DNA of 64,000 nt from Streptomyces sp. NBC_01304 (GTDB taxonomy: Bacteria; Actinomycetota; Actinomycetes; Streptomycetales; Streptomycetaceae), in contig NZ_CP109055.1 of the NCBI RefSeq assembly GCF_035975855.1, positions 1,736,001 to 1,800,000 on the forward strand, written 5' to 3'. Below, in pieces: positions 54,114 through 63,967 of this stretch. Below the pieces are notes generated by a model. It made no database searches and was not told where the DNA came from. It saw nothing but the letters and a program-made list of their open reading frames with translations. Each line of letters starts with the position of its first letter. Positions within the stretch are counted from its first letter, which is position 1. The translations under genes were made by a program, and so were the position numbers.

Positions 54114-57100
54114 TTGTCCACGCACATACCGGGTCGCAGGCCTCGGTCGAAATACAGACGCGCTCAAGTGGCCGCGGCTGCCGCCTTGTTGCTGACGGCC
54201 GAAGCGGTGCTGATGTCGGGTCAGGCCGGCGCCTCAACGCCGGGCGAGCCGATCGCCGCCCCTGCCGGAGCACAGAAGTCGACAGCTGCCGAGACCGACG
54301 AAGCCGGTCGGGCCTGGGCCCAGAAACACAGCAAGGGCGGCATCCCCTGGGCGTTGGCCGAGGCGAAGAAGACCGGGAAGAAGACCCTCGTCCCGAACGA
54401 GACCACCCCGACGTCCCTGACCTACGCCAACCCGGACGGCTCCCTCACCTCCGAGGTGACCGCCGGGCCGGAGCGGATCGAGAAGGACGGCAAGTGGGTT
54501 GACGTCGATGCCACCTTCCACAAGGCGGCGGATGGCACCGTCCGGGCGAAGGCGCACCCCACCGGCCTGAAGCTGGCCGAAGGGAGCGGTACCCCGGCGA
54601 AGTCCATCAGGGCCACCGAGGACGCCGCCCCGCGGGACCTGGTCACCCTCGGCGGCCAGGACGGCGAGCAGGTAACCCTCAAGTGGAAGGGCGGACTGCC
54701 CGAGCCGCAGCTCGAGGGCACCACCGCCACGTACAAGAACGCCGTCCCTGGCGCGGATGTGATTGTCGAGGCCACCCGCACCGGCTTCGAGCAGTACACC
54801 AAGCTGAACCAGCGGCCCGGCGGCGCGTACGGCTACACCCTGCCGCTCGAGGCCGAGGGGCTCAAGGCCGGCGCGAATGCCGATGGTTCGGTCACCTTCA
54901 CCGACGCCAAGACCGGCGCGAAGAAGGCCACCATGCCCGCTCCGATGATGTGGGACGCCTCCGTCGACAAGGTCTCCGGCAAGCACGAGAACCGCCACCG
55001 GGTCGACATGCAGGTCGTCGACCACGGCCAGGGCAGCATCGATCTCGTCGTCTCCCCGGACGCGAAGTGGCTGGCCGATCCCGCGACGCAGTACCCGGTG
55101 ACGATCGACCCGTCGACCTCGGCGCTGGGCAACACCTTCGACACCTACGTGCAGCGCGGCGAGACCACCGACCTCGGCTCTCAGACCGAGCTGGACTGGG
55201 GCAACCCCGGCACCAAGAACTCCGACGGCACCACCCGCGTCGCCCGGTCGCTGATGACGTGGAACACCGAGCCGTTCGCGGATGCGCTGATCTCCTCGGC
55301 GAAGGTGGAGTTCTACAACACCCACTCCGGCAACACCGACTGCAAGGCACACGGCTGGGACGTGTGGAACACCACCGCCGGCTCCTCCGCCTCGCGCTGG
55401 ACCGCGCAGCCCGACTGGCTGCAGAAGTTCGCCACCTCCACCGAGACCAAGGGCAACGCCGCGGGCTGTTCCGACACCGCGGACGGCTGGGTCAAGGCGG
55501 ATGTGAAGGACCTGGTGCAGGCGTGGGCGAGCGCGAAGCAGACCCGCAGCCACATGGGCATCCGGGCCTCGGAGGACGATGCCAAGGCGTGGAAGATCGT
55601 CAACTCCCGTAATGCGACGGCCAATCAGCCGACGTTGACGGTGAACTACAACTACCGGCCCGGGGACGGCACCGCCCAGCAGGCCGGGCCGCCGTTCCAG
55701 TCGCACAACGGCGTGTGGGGGGTCAACACCCTCACTCCCACGCTTCGGGACAAGTTCGCCGACGCCGACGGTGACACGGTCAACGGCACTTTCCAGGTCT
55801 ATGACGCGGCCACGAACAAGCCCATCACCACGCCGGCCGGCGACGGGGTCATCGTCTCCGACTTCGTCAAGCCCGGCGAGTGGGCGAGCGTGCAGGTGCC
55901 GGCGGGGCAGCTCGTGGACGGCAAGACGTACAAGTTCCGCACCAATGCCTACGACGGCACCCACTACAACCTGAACTTCTCCCCGTGGCGGGAGTTCGTC
56001 GTCGAGACCGCCGCCGCGGGCAAGCCCACCAACCTGCAGCCCGGCGACTCCTACACGATCTCCGACCCGAAGATCGTCAAGGATCCCAAGAAGGTCCAGG
56101 AAGTCCAGGACGTCTTCAAGCGGGACGGCAACCTCGAAGCCCTCGGCATCAAGCCCAGCCGCGGGCCTTCCGCCCCCAAGACCAAGGATGCCAAGAGCAC
56201 CCGCGCGGTATGGGAGCGGACCTACACCACCCCCAGCGGAAAGTTCGCCGGCGGCAAGAAGCCCGCCGACCAGTACGAGTACATCCAGGACCCCGCCGAG
56301 TGCTCCGCGGCCGATGACGCCGACAACGCGTCAGGCTGGATCAAGAACCGGTTCTCCTACTGCCAGGAAACACTCGTCCTGATGCCCGCCATCAAGTGCG
56401 GCCTGTGGCCCCCGGGCTGCTACCTGCAGGGTGAATTCGTCGCCACGCAAACCCTCATCGGCCAGGGCAAGATCGGCGGGAGGGACACCAGCGAATTCAC
56501 CCGCTACGCCGACTTCGACCTGAACCTCGACGTCCACTGGATCGGCGGCGACTTCGCCAAGGCCGGCGCGAAGATCGAAGCGAATCTCCCCTGCGAAGGC
56601 ACCTGGAACACCGGCAACCCCACCGCGAAGCCGGAAGAAGCCTGCTACACCGGGCTCTTCGACGGGCGCAAGGACTCGCCCGCCGCATGGAAGCTCAACG
56701 GCGACACCAAGTTCGACCTGTGGTCCTCCACCCCCAAGCTTCCCGACGTCGCCCTCGGTGAGCAGGTGGCGGTCGGCAAGTTCACCCCGGAGCTGGACTT
56801 CACCCTGCCCGGCTACGGCCAGTTCATCCCCTCCGAAGGTGAAGAGGGCGAGGTGCGCTTCGACAGCGCCGCCTACAACACGTGGGCCAAGGTCGGTTCC
56901 GTCTTCCCCGACGCGACTCCTTCCTTGCGCTACGACAAGAGCGACACGAGCCACGCCGCCCCGCCGGTGGCGTACACCGGAGTCGAGGCGGTAGCCCGCC
57001 ACATCGACGAGGTTCGAAACAACCCGGACGCCAGCTACCCGAAGAAGACCGGGAAGAACCTGCCCGGCGCAAGCCCGCTGCACCCACTGCACCGCATCAC

Positions 57101-57404
57101 CGGCTCCGCCGGAGCGACCTCCAAGGATCGCTACGACAAGAACGAGACGGTCCGCACGCGGGACTGCAACGAGAACACCCCCGGCGCCCCGGCCGCGGGC
57201 AAGGACTGCGACGAATACCCGTTCAAATCGTCTGCCGAAGGCGCTGCCCGCTACCTATACGAAGGCGACCAGTACAAGGACGACTTCTCCGTCCGCTACA
57301 TCGACCCGAAGGAAAACCAGGAGGCAGGCAATCGCCTTAATGCCTGGTACCAGAGTGACCGGATCCTCGACTGGGAATCCTTCACCATCACCATCGGTGA
57401 CTGA
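54114..57404 (+). CDS. Secreted DNRLRE-domain protein with C-terminal NucA/NucB nuclease domain
   Basis: The protein has 1096 residues. A Sec signal covers about residues 1-40, followed by a region typical of Streptomyces wall-associated or polymorphic secreted proteins. A DNRLRE domain spans about 345-520 (DTYVQRGETTDLGSQTELDW onwards). A fibronectin/Big-like segment ends near 640. The last 100 residues carry RDCNENTPG and CDEYPFKSSAEGA, the NucA/NucB deoxyribonuclease core with the catalytic Asp/Glu region. It would act on extracellular DNA or as a toxin domain carried by a secreted scaffold. The start is TTG with AAAGGA eight bases before it. GC is lower than in neighbours, suggesting transfer. 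Confidence 0.87.
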   Translation: MSTHIPGRRPRSKYRRAQVAAAAALLLTAEAVLMSGQAGASTPGEPIAAPAGAQKSTAAETDEAGRAWAQKHSKGGIPWALAEAKKTGKKTLVPNETTPTSLTYANPDGSLTSEVTAGPERIEKDGKWVDVDATFHKAADGTVRAKAHPTGLKLAEGSGTPAKSIRATEDAAPRDLVTLGGQDGEQVTLKWKGGLPEPQLEGTTATYKNAVPGADVIVEATRTGFEQYTKLNQRPGGAYGYTLPLEAEGLKAGANADGSVTFTDAKTGAKKATMPAPMMWDASVDKVSGKHENRHRVDMQVVDHGQGSIDLVVSPDAKWLADPATQYPVTIDPSTSALGNTFDTYVQRGETTDLGSQTELDWGNPGTKNSDGTTRVARSLMTWNTEPFADALISSAKVEFYNTHSGNTDCKAHGWDVWNTTAGSSASRWTAQPDWLQKFATSTETKGNAAGCSDTADGWVKADVKDLVQAWASAKQTRSHMGIRASEDDAKAWKIVNSRNATANQPTLTVNYNYRPGDGTAQQAGPPFQSHNGVWGVNTLTPTLRDKFADADGDTVNGTFQVYDAATNKPITTPAGDGVIVSDFVKPGEWASVQVPAGQLVDGKTYKFRTNAYDGTHYNLNFSPWREFVVETAAAGKPTNLQPGDSYTISDPKIVKDPKKVQEVQDVFKRDGNLEALGIKPSRGPSAPKTKDAKSTRAVWERTYTTPSGKFAGGKKPADQYEYIQDPAECSAADDADNASGWIKNRFSYCQETLVLMPAIKCGLWPPGCYLQGEFVATQTLIGQGKIGGRDTSEFTRYADFDLNLDVHWIGGDFAKAGAKIEANLPCEGTWNTGNPTAKPEEACYTGLFDGRKDSPAAWKLNGDTKFDLWSSTPKLPDVALGEQVAVGKFTPELDFTLPGYGQFIPSEGEEGEVRFDSAAYNTWAKVGSVFPDATPSLRYDKSDTSHAAPPVAYTGVEAVARHIDEVRNNPDASYPKKTGKNLPGASPLHPLHRITGSAGATSKDRYDKNETVRTRDCNENTPGAPAAGKDCDEYPFKSSAEGAARYLYEGDQYKDDFSVRYIDPKENQEAGNRLNAWYQSDRILDWESFTITIGD

Positions 57405-57436
57405 CATTCCGGCAGCAATATTCCGGTGATCCAAAA

Positions 57437-57469
57437 GCAGGGCCGTCCCCGTTCCGGGGGCGGCCCTGC
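57437..57469. terminator. Terminator between the nuclease gene and its convergent neighbour
   Basis: A 14-bp stem with one mismatch (gcagggccgtcccc against gggggcggccctgc) has a 5-nt loop. It lies 32 bases after the nuclease stop and 20 bases after the stop of the convergent gene. Confidence 0.82.
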
Positions 57470-57489
57470 GATCTCTTCCGTCACGACGG

Positions 57490-57999
57490 TTAGGCGCTGG
57501 CGGTCCGCCAAATCTGTATCAGGCAGTACTGGTGCTGTTCGCCCATGGCGGCTTCATGGCCGCCGGGATTGTCGAGCGGGTCGCCGAAGCAGCCCTCCAG
57601 AGGAGAGGTGAAGGTGCGGCCGATGTCCGGGTTGAACACCCACTGCCACCGCATCCGGTACGTGCCCGGCGACGGCAACACCAGCGGGATTTCCCACGGC
57701 CCTGCGGTCGGGGCTTGCAGGCGGAGCTCGCCTTCGGGAAGATCCGCCTCGACTTCTTCCTGCCCCGCCCACGGGCCGGGCGGCGGAGCCGGTGCAGTGG
57801 TCCACGACTCCAGACGTATCGCTACCGTGCCCACCTCCGGCGGCGTCTGGAGATACACCAGGCCCGGCCCCGGAAGCAGCCACTTCGATCTGTCCGCATC
57901 ATCATCGACCGTCTCCGCCCCCATCGTCGTGTCGTGCAGCCCGAGCAGCCGGTAGCTTGCCGACGCCGTCGTCTCGTAGGAATCCAGCAATCTACCCAT
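57490..57999 (-). CDS. Beta-rich protein, possible ComJ/Nin-like inhibitor of the adjacent nuclease
   Basis: The protein has 169 residues from the ATG at 57999, with GAGG seven bases upstream. No signal peptide is present, so it is cytoplasmic. The sequence is rich in short strands; LVLPSPGTYRMRWQWVFNP and the preceding alternation of VEADLPEGELRL resemble the C-terminal half of Bacillus ComJ (Nin), the inhibitor of the NucA nuclease (its SFDLPKGDYQLTCWT). That resemblance is weak, from memory of the family, and the function is inferred from position next to a NucA/NucB domain. It could instead be an unrelated beta-sandwich protein. Confidence 0.7.
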   Translation of the reverse strand: MGRLLDSYETTASASYRLLGLHDTTMGAETVDDDADRSKWLLPGPGLVYLQTPPEVGTVAIRLESWTTAPAPPPGPWAGQEEVEADLPEGELRLQAPTAGPWEIPLVLPSPGTYRMRWQWVFNPDIGRTFTSPLEGCFGDPLDNPGGHEAAMGEQHQYCLIQIWRTASA

Positions 58000-58179
58000 C
58001 AAACACCTCGCAAATAGGGCGAAACGCTGCCCATTGGCGGCGCGCCCACCGACTGTAAACGAATGAAAAGAAGGCGCGCGTACTGCTGGGTGTGCTGATT
58101 TGCGCTCCGGCATGCAGAGAAAGGCATCGACGACCTTGTGGTCGAAAGAGTTCATCCTTCGCTCGGGCACACGCCCAGG

Positions 58180-59145
58180 TCAGCGAACCCGACCCCGCGG
58201 TTTCAGCGGTACCGACGGGAGTTCCGGGGCCGGCAGCGGGTCACCGTCGTAGCCCTTCACCTCACCGAAGCGAGTGCCGGTCATCCAGTCCGAACGAGCC
58301 TGTGCGATCTCCTCGCCGGTGCGCCCGATGAAGTTCCACCACATGACGATCTCCTCCTCGAACGGCTCACCGCCCAGGAGCATCAGCCCCGCCTCCGACT
58401 CGGCGCGCAGCGGGAGTTCGGTGCGGCCGCAGCCGAGGTACAGCATCGAGCCGGGCAGTACCTGTACGCCGTCCACGTGGACCTCGCCCGACATGGACAG
58501 CACCGCGTACTCGAAGTCCGGCTCCAGCGGTACGCGGACGTCGGCGCCCCGGGTCAGGGCCAGGTCGGCGCCGACGAGCGGGGAGTAGGTCGCGCCGGGC
58601 GAGGTGGTGCCGTCGAGGGTGCCGAGGACGACCGTGCCGGTCAGGCCGGGCGCGAGGACCTGCGGGAGTTCGGTGTGGTGCTCGAAGTGGGCGTCGATGT
58701 GCCGGTGTTCGTTCGGCAGCGCGGTCCACAGCTGGGCGCCGTGCAGGAAGCGGGAGTGCGAGGCGGGGGTCTGTTCGGCGTGGCTGATGGCGTTGCCGGT
58801 GGTCTGCAGGCCCAGTTCGCGGGGGCGGATCGTGGCGACGCTGCCGGTGGAGTCGCGGTGCAGGACCTCGCCGTCGTGCAGCCAGCTCACCGTCTGCAGG
58901 CCCATGTGCGGGTGCGGCGGCACCTGCATGCCGGGCTCGTCGGCGATGTCGTCGGGGCCGTAGTGGTCGACGAAGCACCAGGCGCCGACCATGCGGCGGC
59001 CCAAGTTGGGCAGCAGGCGGCGCACTTCGGTGGACTCGCCGAGCTTCACGCGACGCGGGGTGAGGAGTTCACGTACCGGTTCGGCCACTACGAAGCCCCG
59101 TCCGCCGCACACGGAGAGGGCTGCCTCGCGATCAAGATTGCTCAT
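58180..59145 (-). CDS. Pirin family protein
   Basis: The protein has 321 residues, a bicupin. The metal ligands include His78 and His80 in PPHPHMGLQTV, and further His and Glu follow in FLHGAQLWTALPNEHRHIDAHFEHH. Bacterial pirins are iron-binding and some have quercetinase activity or modulate pyruvate dehydrogenase. I choose the ATG at 59145: a -10-like TAGGTT (minus strand, 59153-59158) lies seven bases before it, so the mRNA is probably leaderless. A longer in-frame start at 59187 would place the promoter inside the gene. Confidence 0.9.
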   Translation of the reverse strand: MSNLDREAALSVCGGRGFVVAEPVRELLTPRRVKLGESTEVRRLLPNLGRRMVGAWCFVDHYGPDDIADEPGMQVPPHPHMGLQTVSWLHDGEVLHRDSTGSVATIRPRELGLQTTGNAISHAEQTPASHSRFLHGAQLWTALPNEHRHIDAHFEHHTELPQVLAPGLTGTVVLGTLDGTTSPGATYSPLVGADLALTRGADVRVPLEPDFEYAVLSMSGEVHVDGVQVLPGSMLYLGCGRTELPLRAESEAGLMLLGGEPFEEEIVMWWNFIGRTGEEIAQARSDWMTGTRFGEVKGYDGDPLPAPELPSVPLKPRGRVR

Positions 59146-59346
59146 GGCCCACAACCTAGCCGAGGCGTGGGCCGGGGCAACCGTCACGGCGCTCGGACGC
59201 GGACGGTCCCGCCGTCAGGCGTAGTTCGGCGGGGCGAGCGGCGCGCGGCCGTCCCGGCGCGGCTCCCCGTGGCCCGGCTGCACCCCGCCGTCCTCCCTGA
59301 TCACCGGGTCACCGTGCGCCTTTCCCTCGGTTAGCCTGAGGCCACG

Positions 59347-60504
59347 ATGAACGACCGTCTGATTTCGGCCCGGGGCGAGCTGGAGCTCACCCGCTTCCCC
59401 GAGGACCCCCGCGACCGGCTCCGCGCCTGGGACGCCTCCGACTCCTATCTGCTGCGCCACCTCGACGGGTCCGGCACGGACCTCTCGGGCTCCCTGGTGA
59501 TCCTCGGCGACCGCTGGGGCGCGCTCACCACGGCCCTCGCCGAGCACTCCACCGCGCAGATCTCCGACTCGTTCCTGGGGCAGCAGGCCACGCGCGCGAA
59601 TCTGGCCCGGCACGGGGCCACCGGCGAGGGCGTACGTCTCCTCAGTACGCAGGACACTCCCCCGGAGCGCATCGACGTTCTCCTGGTCCGCGTGCCGAAG
59701 AGCCTCGCCCTCCTCGAGGACCAGCTGCACCGGCTGCGGCCCGCCGTCCACGCGGGCACGGTCGTCGTCGGCACCGGCATGGTCAAGGAGATCCACACCT
59801 CGACGCTGAAGCTCTTCGAGCGGATCCTCGGCCCGACCCGCACCTCCCTGGCAGAGCAGAAGGCGCGGCTGATCTTCTGCACACCGGACCCGGGCCTCGC
59901 GCCCGGACCGAACCCGTGGCCGTACACGTACGCGCTCCCCGAGGACATCGGCGTGGTCTCGGGCCGCACCGTCGTCAACCACGCCGGGGTGTTCTGCGCC
60001 GAGCGCCTCGACATCGGCACCCGCTTCCTGCTGCAGCACCTGCCCAAGCGGCACGGCCCCGAGCGGGTCGTCGACCTCGGCTGCGGCAACGGCGTCGTGG
60101 GTACGGCCGCCGCGCTCGGCAATCCCGAGGCCGAGGTGCTGTTCCTGGACGAGTCCCACCAGGCGGTGGCCTCCGCCGAGGCGACGTACCGCACAAACGT
60201 GACGACCGGGACCGGCGGGAAGGCGGAGTTCCGTCCGGGCGACGGACTCGCGGACGTGCCCCCGGACTCCGTCGACCTGATCCTCAACAACCCGCCGTTC
60301 CACTCCCACCAGGCCACCACCGATGCCACCGCGCGCCGCATGTTCACGGGAGCGCGCCGGGCGCTGCGGCCCGGTGGTGAGCTGTGGGTCGTCGGGAACC
60401 GGCACCTCGGGTATCACGTGCAGCTGAAGCGGATCTTCGGCAACTGTGAACTCGTCGTCGGCAACCCGAAGTTCGTGATCCTCAAGGCCGTCAAGCGCGG
60501 CTGA
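59347..60504 (+). CDS. RlmG/RsmC-like class I SAM-dependent methyltransferase
   Basis: The protein has 385 residues. An N-terminal half without the SAM motif (a degenerate methyltransferase domain, as in RsmC/RlmG) is followed by the catalytic half with VVDLGCGNGVVGTAAALG (near 240) and the base-flipping NPPF motif (near 314), characteristic of guanine-N2 methyltransferases of rRNA. The likely target is a guanine of 23S or 16S rRNA; which one is not settled by sequence. GAGG lies six bases before the ATG. It diverges from the pirin gene and converges on the flavoprotein gene with 12 bases between. Confidence 0.9.
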   Translation: MNDRLISARGELELTRFPEDPRDRLRAWDASDSYLLRHLDGSGTDLSGSLVILGDRWGALTTALAEHSTAQISDSFLGQQATRANLARHGATGEGVRLLSTQDTPPERIDVLLVRVPKSLALLEDQLHRLRPAVHAGTVVVGTGMVKEIHTSTLKLFERILGPTRTSLAEQKARLIFCTPDPGLAPGPNPWPYTYALPEDIGVVSGRTVVNHAGVFCAERLDIGTRFLLQHLPKRHGPERVVDLGCGNGVVGTAAALGNPEAEVLFLDESHQAVASAEATYRTNVTTGTGGKAEFRPGDGLADVPPDSVDLILNNPPFHSHQATTDATARRMFTGARRALRPGGELWVVGNRHLGYHVQLKRIFGNCELVVGNPKFVILKAVKRG

Positions 60505-60516
60505 ACCGCCGGCCGC

Positions 60517-61953
60517 TCAGCCCCGATAGGTCTCCAGGAGCCGCAGCCACACCTCGCTGATCGTGGGGTACGCGGGTACCGCGTGCCACAGCCGCTCGAT
60601 GGGCACCTGCCCGGCGACGGCGATCGTCGCCGCGTGCAGCAGTTCGCCCGCGCCGGGGCCGACGAAGGTCACGCCGAGCAGCACCTCGCGCTCGGTGTCG
60701 ACGAGCATGCGGGCCCGGCCCGTGTAGCCGTCCGCGTACAGGCCTGCGCCCGCGACGCCGGCCATGTCGTAGTCGACGGCCCGCACCGGCAGGCCGGCCG
60801 CCTCGGCCTCGGCGAGGGTCGGTCCGACGGAGGCGGCCTCCGGGTCGGTGAACACCACTTGGGGCACGGCGAGGTGGTCGGCGGTGGCGGCGTGCGCGCC
60901 CCACGCGTCGGACTCCATGACCGGAACTCCCTGCGCGCGGGCGCCGATCGCGGCACCGGCGATGCGCGCCTGGTACTTGCCCTGGTGCGTGAGCAGGGCG
61001 CGGTGGTTGACGTCGCCGACCGCGTACAGCCAGTCGGAGCCCTCGACCCGGCAGCTGTCGTCGACATCCAGCCAGGAGCCGTCCTCGATGCCGACGGTGT
61101 GCAGGCCGATGTCGTCGGTGCGCGGGGCGCGGCCGGTGGCGAAGAGCACTTCGTCGGCCTCGACGCGGGTGCCGTCGGCGAGTTCGACGGTGACGCCCGC
61201 CCCGTCGCGTACGACCGATTTCACCGACGCGTTAGTACGTACCTCCGCGCCCGCTTCCCGCAGCGCGTCCGCGATCAGTTCGCCCGCGAAGGGCTCCATG
61301 CGGGGCAGCAGTCCGTCGCCGCGTACGACCATCGTGACCTGGGAGCCGAGGGCCTGCCAAGCCGTCGCCATCTCGGTGCCGACGACGCCGCCGCCCACGA
61401 CCACCAGACGGCCGGGGACGGCCTGCGCGCTGGTCGCCTCGCGGCTGGTCCAGGGCTTCACCTCGGCGAGTCCCGGCAGGTCGGGCAGGACGGCGCGGGT
61501 GCCGGTGGAGACGACGACGGCGTGCCGGGCGGCGAGGGTGTGGTGCTCGCCCTCGGGGCCGGTGACGGTGACCGTCCGTGGTCCGGCGAGGCGGCCGTGG
61601 CCGCGGTAGATGCGGGCGCCGATGGAGTCGAGCCAGCCGACCTGGCCGTCGTCCTTCCAGTGCGAGGTGTAGTAGTCGCGGTGCGCGAGGACCGCCGCCG
61701 CATCGAGCGGGCCCTGCACGGCCTGGCGCAGGCCGGGCACCTTGCGGGCGTCGGCGCGGGCGATCACGGGGCGGAGCAGGGCCTTGCTCGGCATGCATGC
61801 CCAGTAGGAGCATTCACCGCCGATCAGCTCGCTCTCCACGATCGCGGTGGACAGGCCCGCGGCCCGGGTGCGGTCGGCGACGTTCTCGCCGACGGGCCCG
61901 GCGCCGAGGACCACTACGTCGTACTCGGTGGGTGCTGTGTGTGCCTGTGCCAT
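60517..61953 (-). CDS. FAD-dependent pyridine nucleotide-disulfide oxidoreductase
   Basis: The protein has 478 residues. The FAD motif GAGPVG is at 17-22, the redox pair CSYWAC (Cys48, Cys53) lies in the class I position, the NAD(P) motif GGGVVGTEMA follows, then the FAD motif YAVGDVNHRA. The C-terminal dimerisation domain carries HAVPAYPTISEVW where lipoamide dehydrogenases have the catalytic His-Glu pair. The specific substrate (lipoamide, mycothiol, mercuric ion or other) is unclear. It diverges from the thioredoxin gene at 62095. Confidence 0.92.
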   Translation of the reverse strand: MAQAHTAPTEYDVVVLGAGPVGENVADRTRAAGLSTAIVESELIGGECSYWACMPSKALLRPVIARADARKVPGLRQAVQGPLDAAAVLAHRDYYTSHWKDDGQVGWLDSIGARIYRGHGRLAGPRTVTVTGPEGEHHTLAARHAVVVSTGTRAVLPDLPGLAEVKPWTSREATSAQAVPGRLVVVGGGVVGTEMATAWQALGSQVTMVVRGDGLLPRMEPFAGELIADALREAGAEVRTNASVKSVVRDGAGVTVELADGTRVEADEVLFATGRAPRTDDIGLHTVGIEDGSWLDVDDSCRVEGSDWLYAVGDVNHRALLTHQGKYQARIAGAAIGARAQGVPVMESDAWGAHAATADHLAVPQVVFTDPEAASVGPTLAEAEAAGLPVRAVDYDMAGVAGAGLYADGYTGRARMLVDTEREVLLGVTFVGPGAGELLHAATIAVAGQVPIERLWHAVPAYPTISEVWLRLLETYRG

Positions 61954-62094
61954 GGGTGCAAGTCTTCCCGCATGTGTACGCCGGGGCCACAGGGGCAGCC
62001 GCATCAGTGGCCCGGGACCCATCCCGGAATACGCCGCCGCCACGCACCGTTGTGCGGGCGGTACGTCCGCAGGCCCCCACAGAGGTAGGTAAAC

Positions 62095-62520
62095 GTGAGC
62101 ACCCAGGAACTCACCAAGCAGAACTTCGACGAGATCGTGTCGGGGAACGAATTCGTCCTGATCGACTTCTGGGCGGAGTGGTGCGGTCCGTGCCGCCAGT
62201 TCGGCCCGGTGTACGAGGGCGCCTCGGAGCGCCACCCGGACCTGGTCTTCGGGAAGGTCGACACGGAGGCGCAGCCGGAGCTGGCGCAGGCCTTCGGGAT
62301 CCAGTCGATTCCGACGCTCGCGATCATCCGGGACAAGGTCGCGATCTTCGCGCAGCCCGGCGCGCTGCCCGAATCGGCCCTGGAGGACGTCATCGGGCAG
62401 GCGCGCAAGGTGGACATGGAGCAGGTCCGCAGCGCGATCGCCGCCGAGCAGGCGAAGAAGGACGGTCAGGCGCCCGAGGGCGGTCAGGCGCCGTCCGGCA
62501 ACGGCTCGGCGCAGGCCTGA
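62095..62520 (+). CDS. Thioredoxin
   Basis: The protein has 141 residues with the WCGPC active site (Cys30, Cys33) and the cis-proline stretch QSIPTL. About 35 residues at the C-terminus (Gln/Gly/Pro/Ala-rich) extend beyond the usual fold. The GTG start has GAGGTAGG upstream. It reduces protein disulfides in the cytoplasm. It diverges from the flavoprotein oxidoreductase, which suggests a shared redox context, although thioredoxin reductase is a different family. Confidence 0.93.
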   Translation: MSTQELTKQNFDEIVSGNEFVLIDFWAEWCGPCRQFGPVYEGASERHPDLVFGKVDTEAQPELAQAFGIQSIPTLAIIRDKVAIFAQPGALPESALEDVIGQARKVDMEQVRSAIAAEQAKKDGQAPEGGQAPSGNGSAQA

Positions 62521-62530
62521 GGGGGAACGG

Positions 62531-63967
62531 CTAGAACGGGTAGCCCGCCACGTCGCCGCGCACCGTCGTCCAGCGCAGTTCGGTGAAGGCGTCCAGGTTG
62601 GCGTCGCCGCCGAAGCGCGCGCCGGTGCCGGTGGCGGCGACGCCGCCGAAGGGGGCCACGGCCTCGTCGTTGACCGTCTGGTCGTTGATGTGGGCGATGC
62701 CCGTCGGGATGCGGTCGGCGAGGGCCAGGCCGCGTGCCGTGTCGCGGGTGACGATGCCGAGCGACAGGCCGTACGGGCTGGCGGCGGCGAGCGCGGCCGC
62801 CTCGTCGAGGGTGGTGAAGGGGCGTACCGGGGCGACGGGCCCGAAGACCTCCTCCGCGTAGGCGGGGGTGTGGTCGTCGACGTCGGCGAGGACGGTGGGC
62901 CGGTAGAAGAGCTCGCGGTGGCTGCCGCCCGCGACGAGCTTGGCGCCGCGCGCGGTGGAGGCCTCCACCAGGCCGTGCACCTTGGCGAGTTGGGCCGCGT
63001 CGATGAGCGGGCCGAGGTGGACCTGCTCGGTGTGCGGGTCGCCGACGGCGAGGGAGTCGGCCTTCGCGGCGAGGCGGGCGACGTACTCGTCGTAGAGCGA
63101 GGCGTGCACCAGGTGGCGGCCCGTGGTCATGCAGATCTGGCCCTGGTGGAAGAAGGAGCCCCAGGCGGCGGTGGAGATCACCGCGTCGAGGTCGGCGTCC
63201 TCCAGGACGATCAGGGCGGAGTTCCCGCCGAGTTCGAGGTGGGCGCGCTTGAGGTGGCGGCCCGCGGCCTCACCGACCTTGCGGCCGGCGCCGGTCGAGC
63301 CCGTGAAGGAGATCACCGGGACGAGCGGGTCGGCGACCAGTGCCTCCCCCACGTCGGCCCCGCCGGGCAGGACGTGCAGCAGCCCCTCGGGCAGTCCGGC
63401 CTCCGCGAACACCGCCGCGAGGAACAGCCCGCCGCAGACCGCGGTGCGCGGATCCGGCTTGAGCAGGGCCGCGTTGCCGAGGGCCAGGGCCGGGGCGACG
63501 GAACGTATCGCCAGAATCAGCGGCGCGTTGAACGGCGCGATCACCCCGACCACCCCCACCGGGACGCGGCGCGTGTACGAGAGCCGGGGCGCCTCGCTCG
63601 GCAGCACCTGCCCGGCCGGGCGGGAGGCGAGGGCGGCGGCCTCGTAGCACTCCTGGGCGGCGACGTGCAGTTCGAAGTCTGCCTTGCCGGAGATGGAGCC
63701 CGACTCGCGGATCAGCCAGGGCCGCAGTTCGTCGGCGTACTGGGTGAAGAGGTCGCCGGCTCTGCGCAGGACTCCCGCGCGGACGAAGTGCGGGGCGGCG
63801 GCCCAATCGGCCTGTGCGGCACGGGCGTTGGCGGCGGCGGGCGCGAGGTCGTCGGCCGAGGCGAGGGTGACCGTGGCCAGCGCGCTCCCGGTGGCGGGTT
63901 CGGTGACGGCGTACTCACCGCCCGAAAGACTGCGGGGCTGCCAGGTCTTCGGGTCGAGCAGGGGCAT
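62531..63967 (-). CDS. Aldehyde dehydrogenase family protein, benzaldehyde dehydrogenase-like
   Basis: The protein has 478 residues. Catalytic Asn lies in IAPFNAPLILAIR, the cofactor motif FTGSTGAGRKVG follows, then the general-base Glu in LELGGNSALIV (near 245) and the nucleophile Cys in QGQICMTTGR (near 279). The tone of the sequence (AVAPFGGVAATG, then GGDANLDAFTELRW) matches NAD-dependent benzaldehyde or vanillin dehydrogenases. Aliphatic aldehydes are possible. It is convergent with thioredoxin by ten bases. Confidence 0.91.
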   Translation of the reverse strand: MPLLDPKTWQPRSLSGGEYAVTEPATGSALATVTLASADDLAPAAANARAAQADWAAAPHFVRAGVLRRAGDLFTQYADELRPWLIRESGSISGKADFELHVAAQECYEAAALASRPAGQVLPSEAPRLSYTRRVPVGVVGVIAPFNAPLILAIRSVAPALALGNAALLKPDPRTAVCGGLFLAAVFAEAGLPEGLLHVLPGGADVGEALVADPLVPVISFTGSTGAGRKVGEAAGRHLKRAHLELGGNSALIVLEDADLDAVISTAAWGSFFHQGQICMTTGRHLVHASLYDEYVARLAAKADSLAVGDPHTEQVHLGPLIDAAQLAKVHGLVEASTARGAKLVAGGSHRELFYRPTVLADVDDHTPAYAEEVFGPVAPVRPFTTLDEAAALAAASPYGLSLGIVTRDTARGLALADRIPTGIAHINDQTVNDEAVAPFGGVAATGTGARFGGDANLDAFTELRWTTVRGDVAGYPF

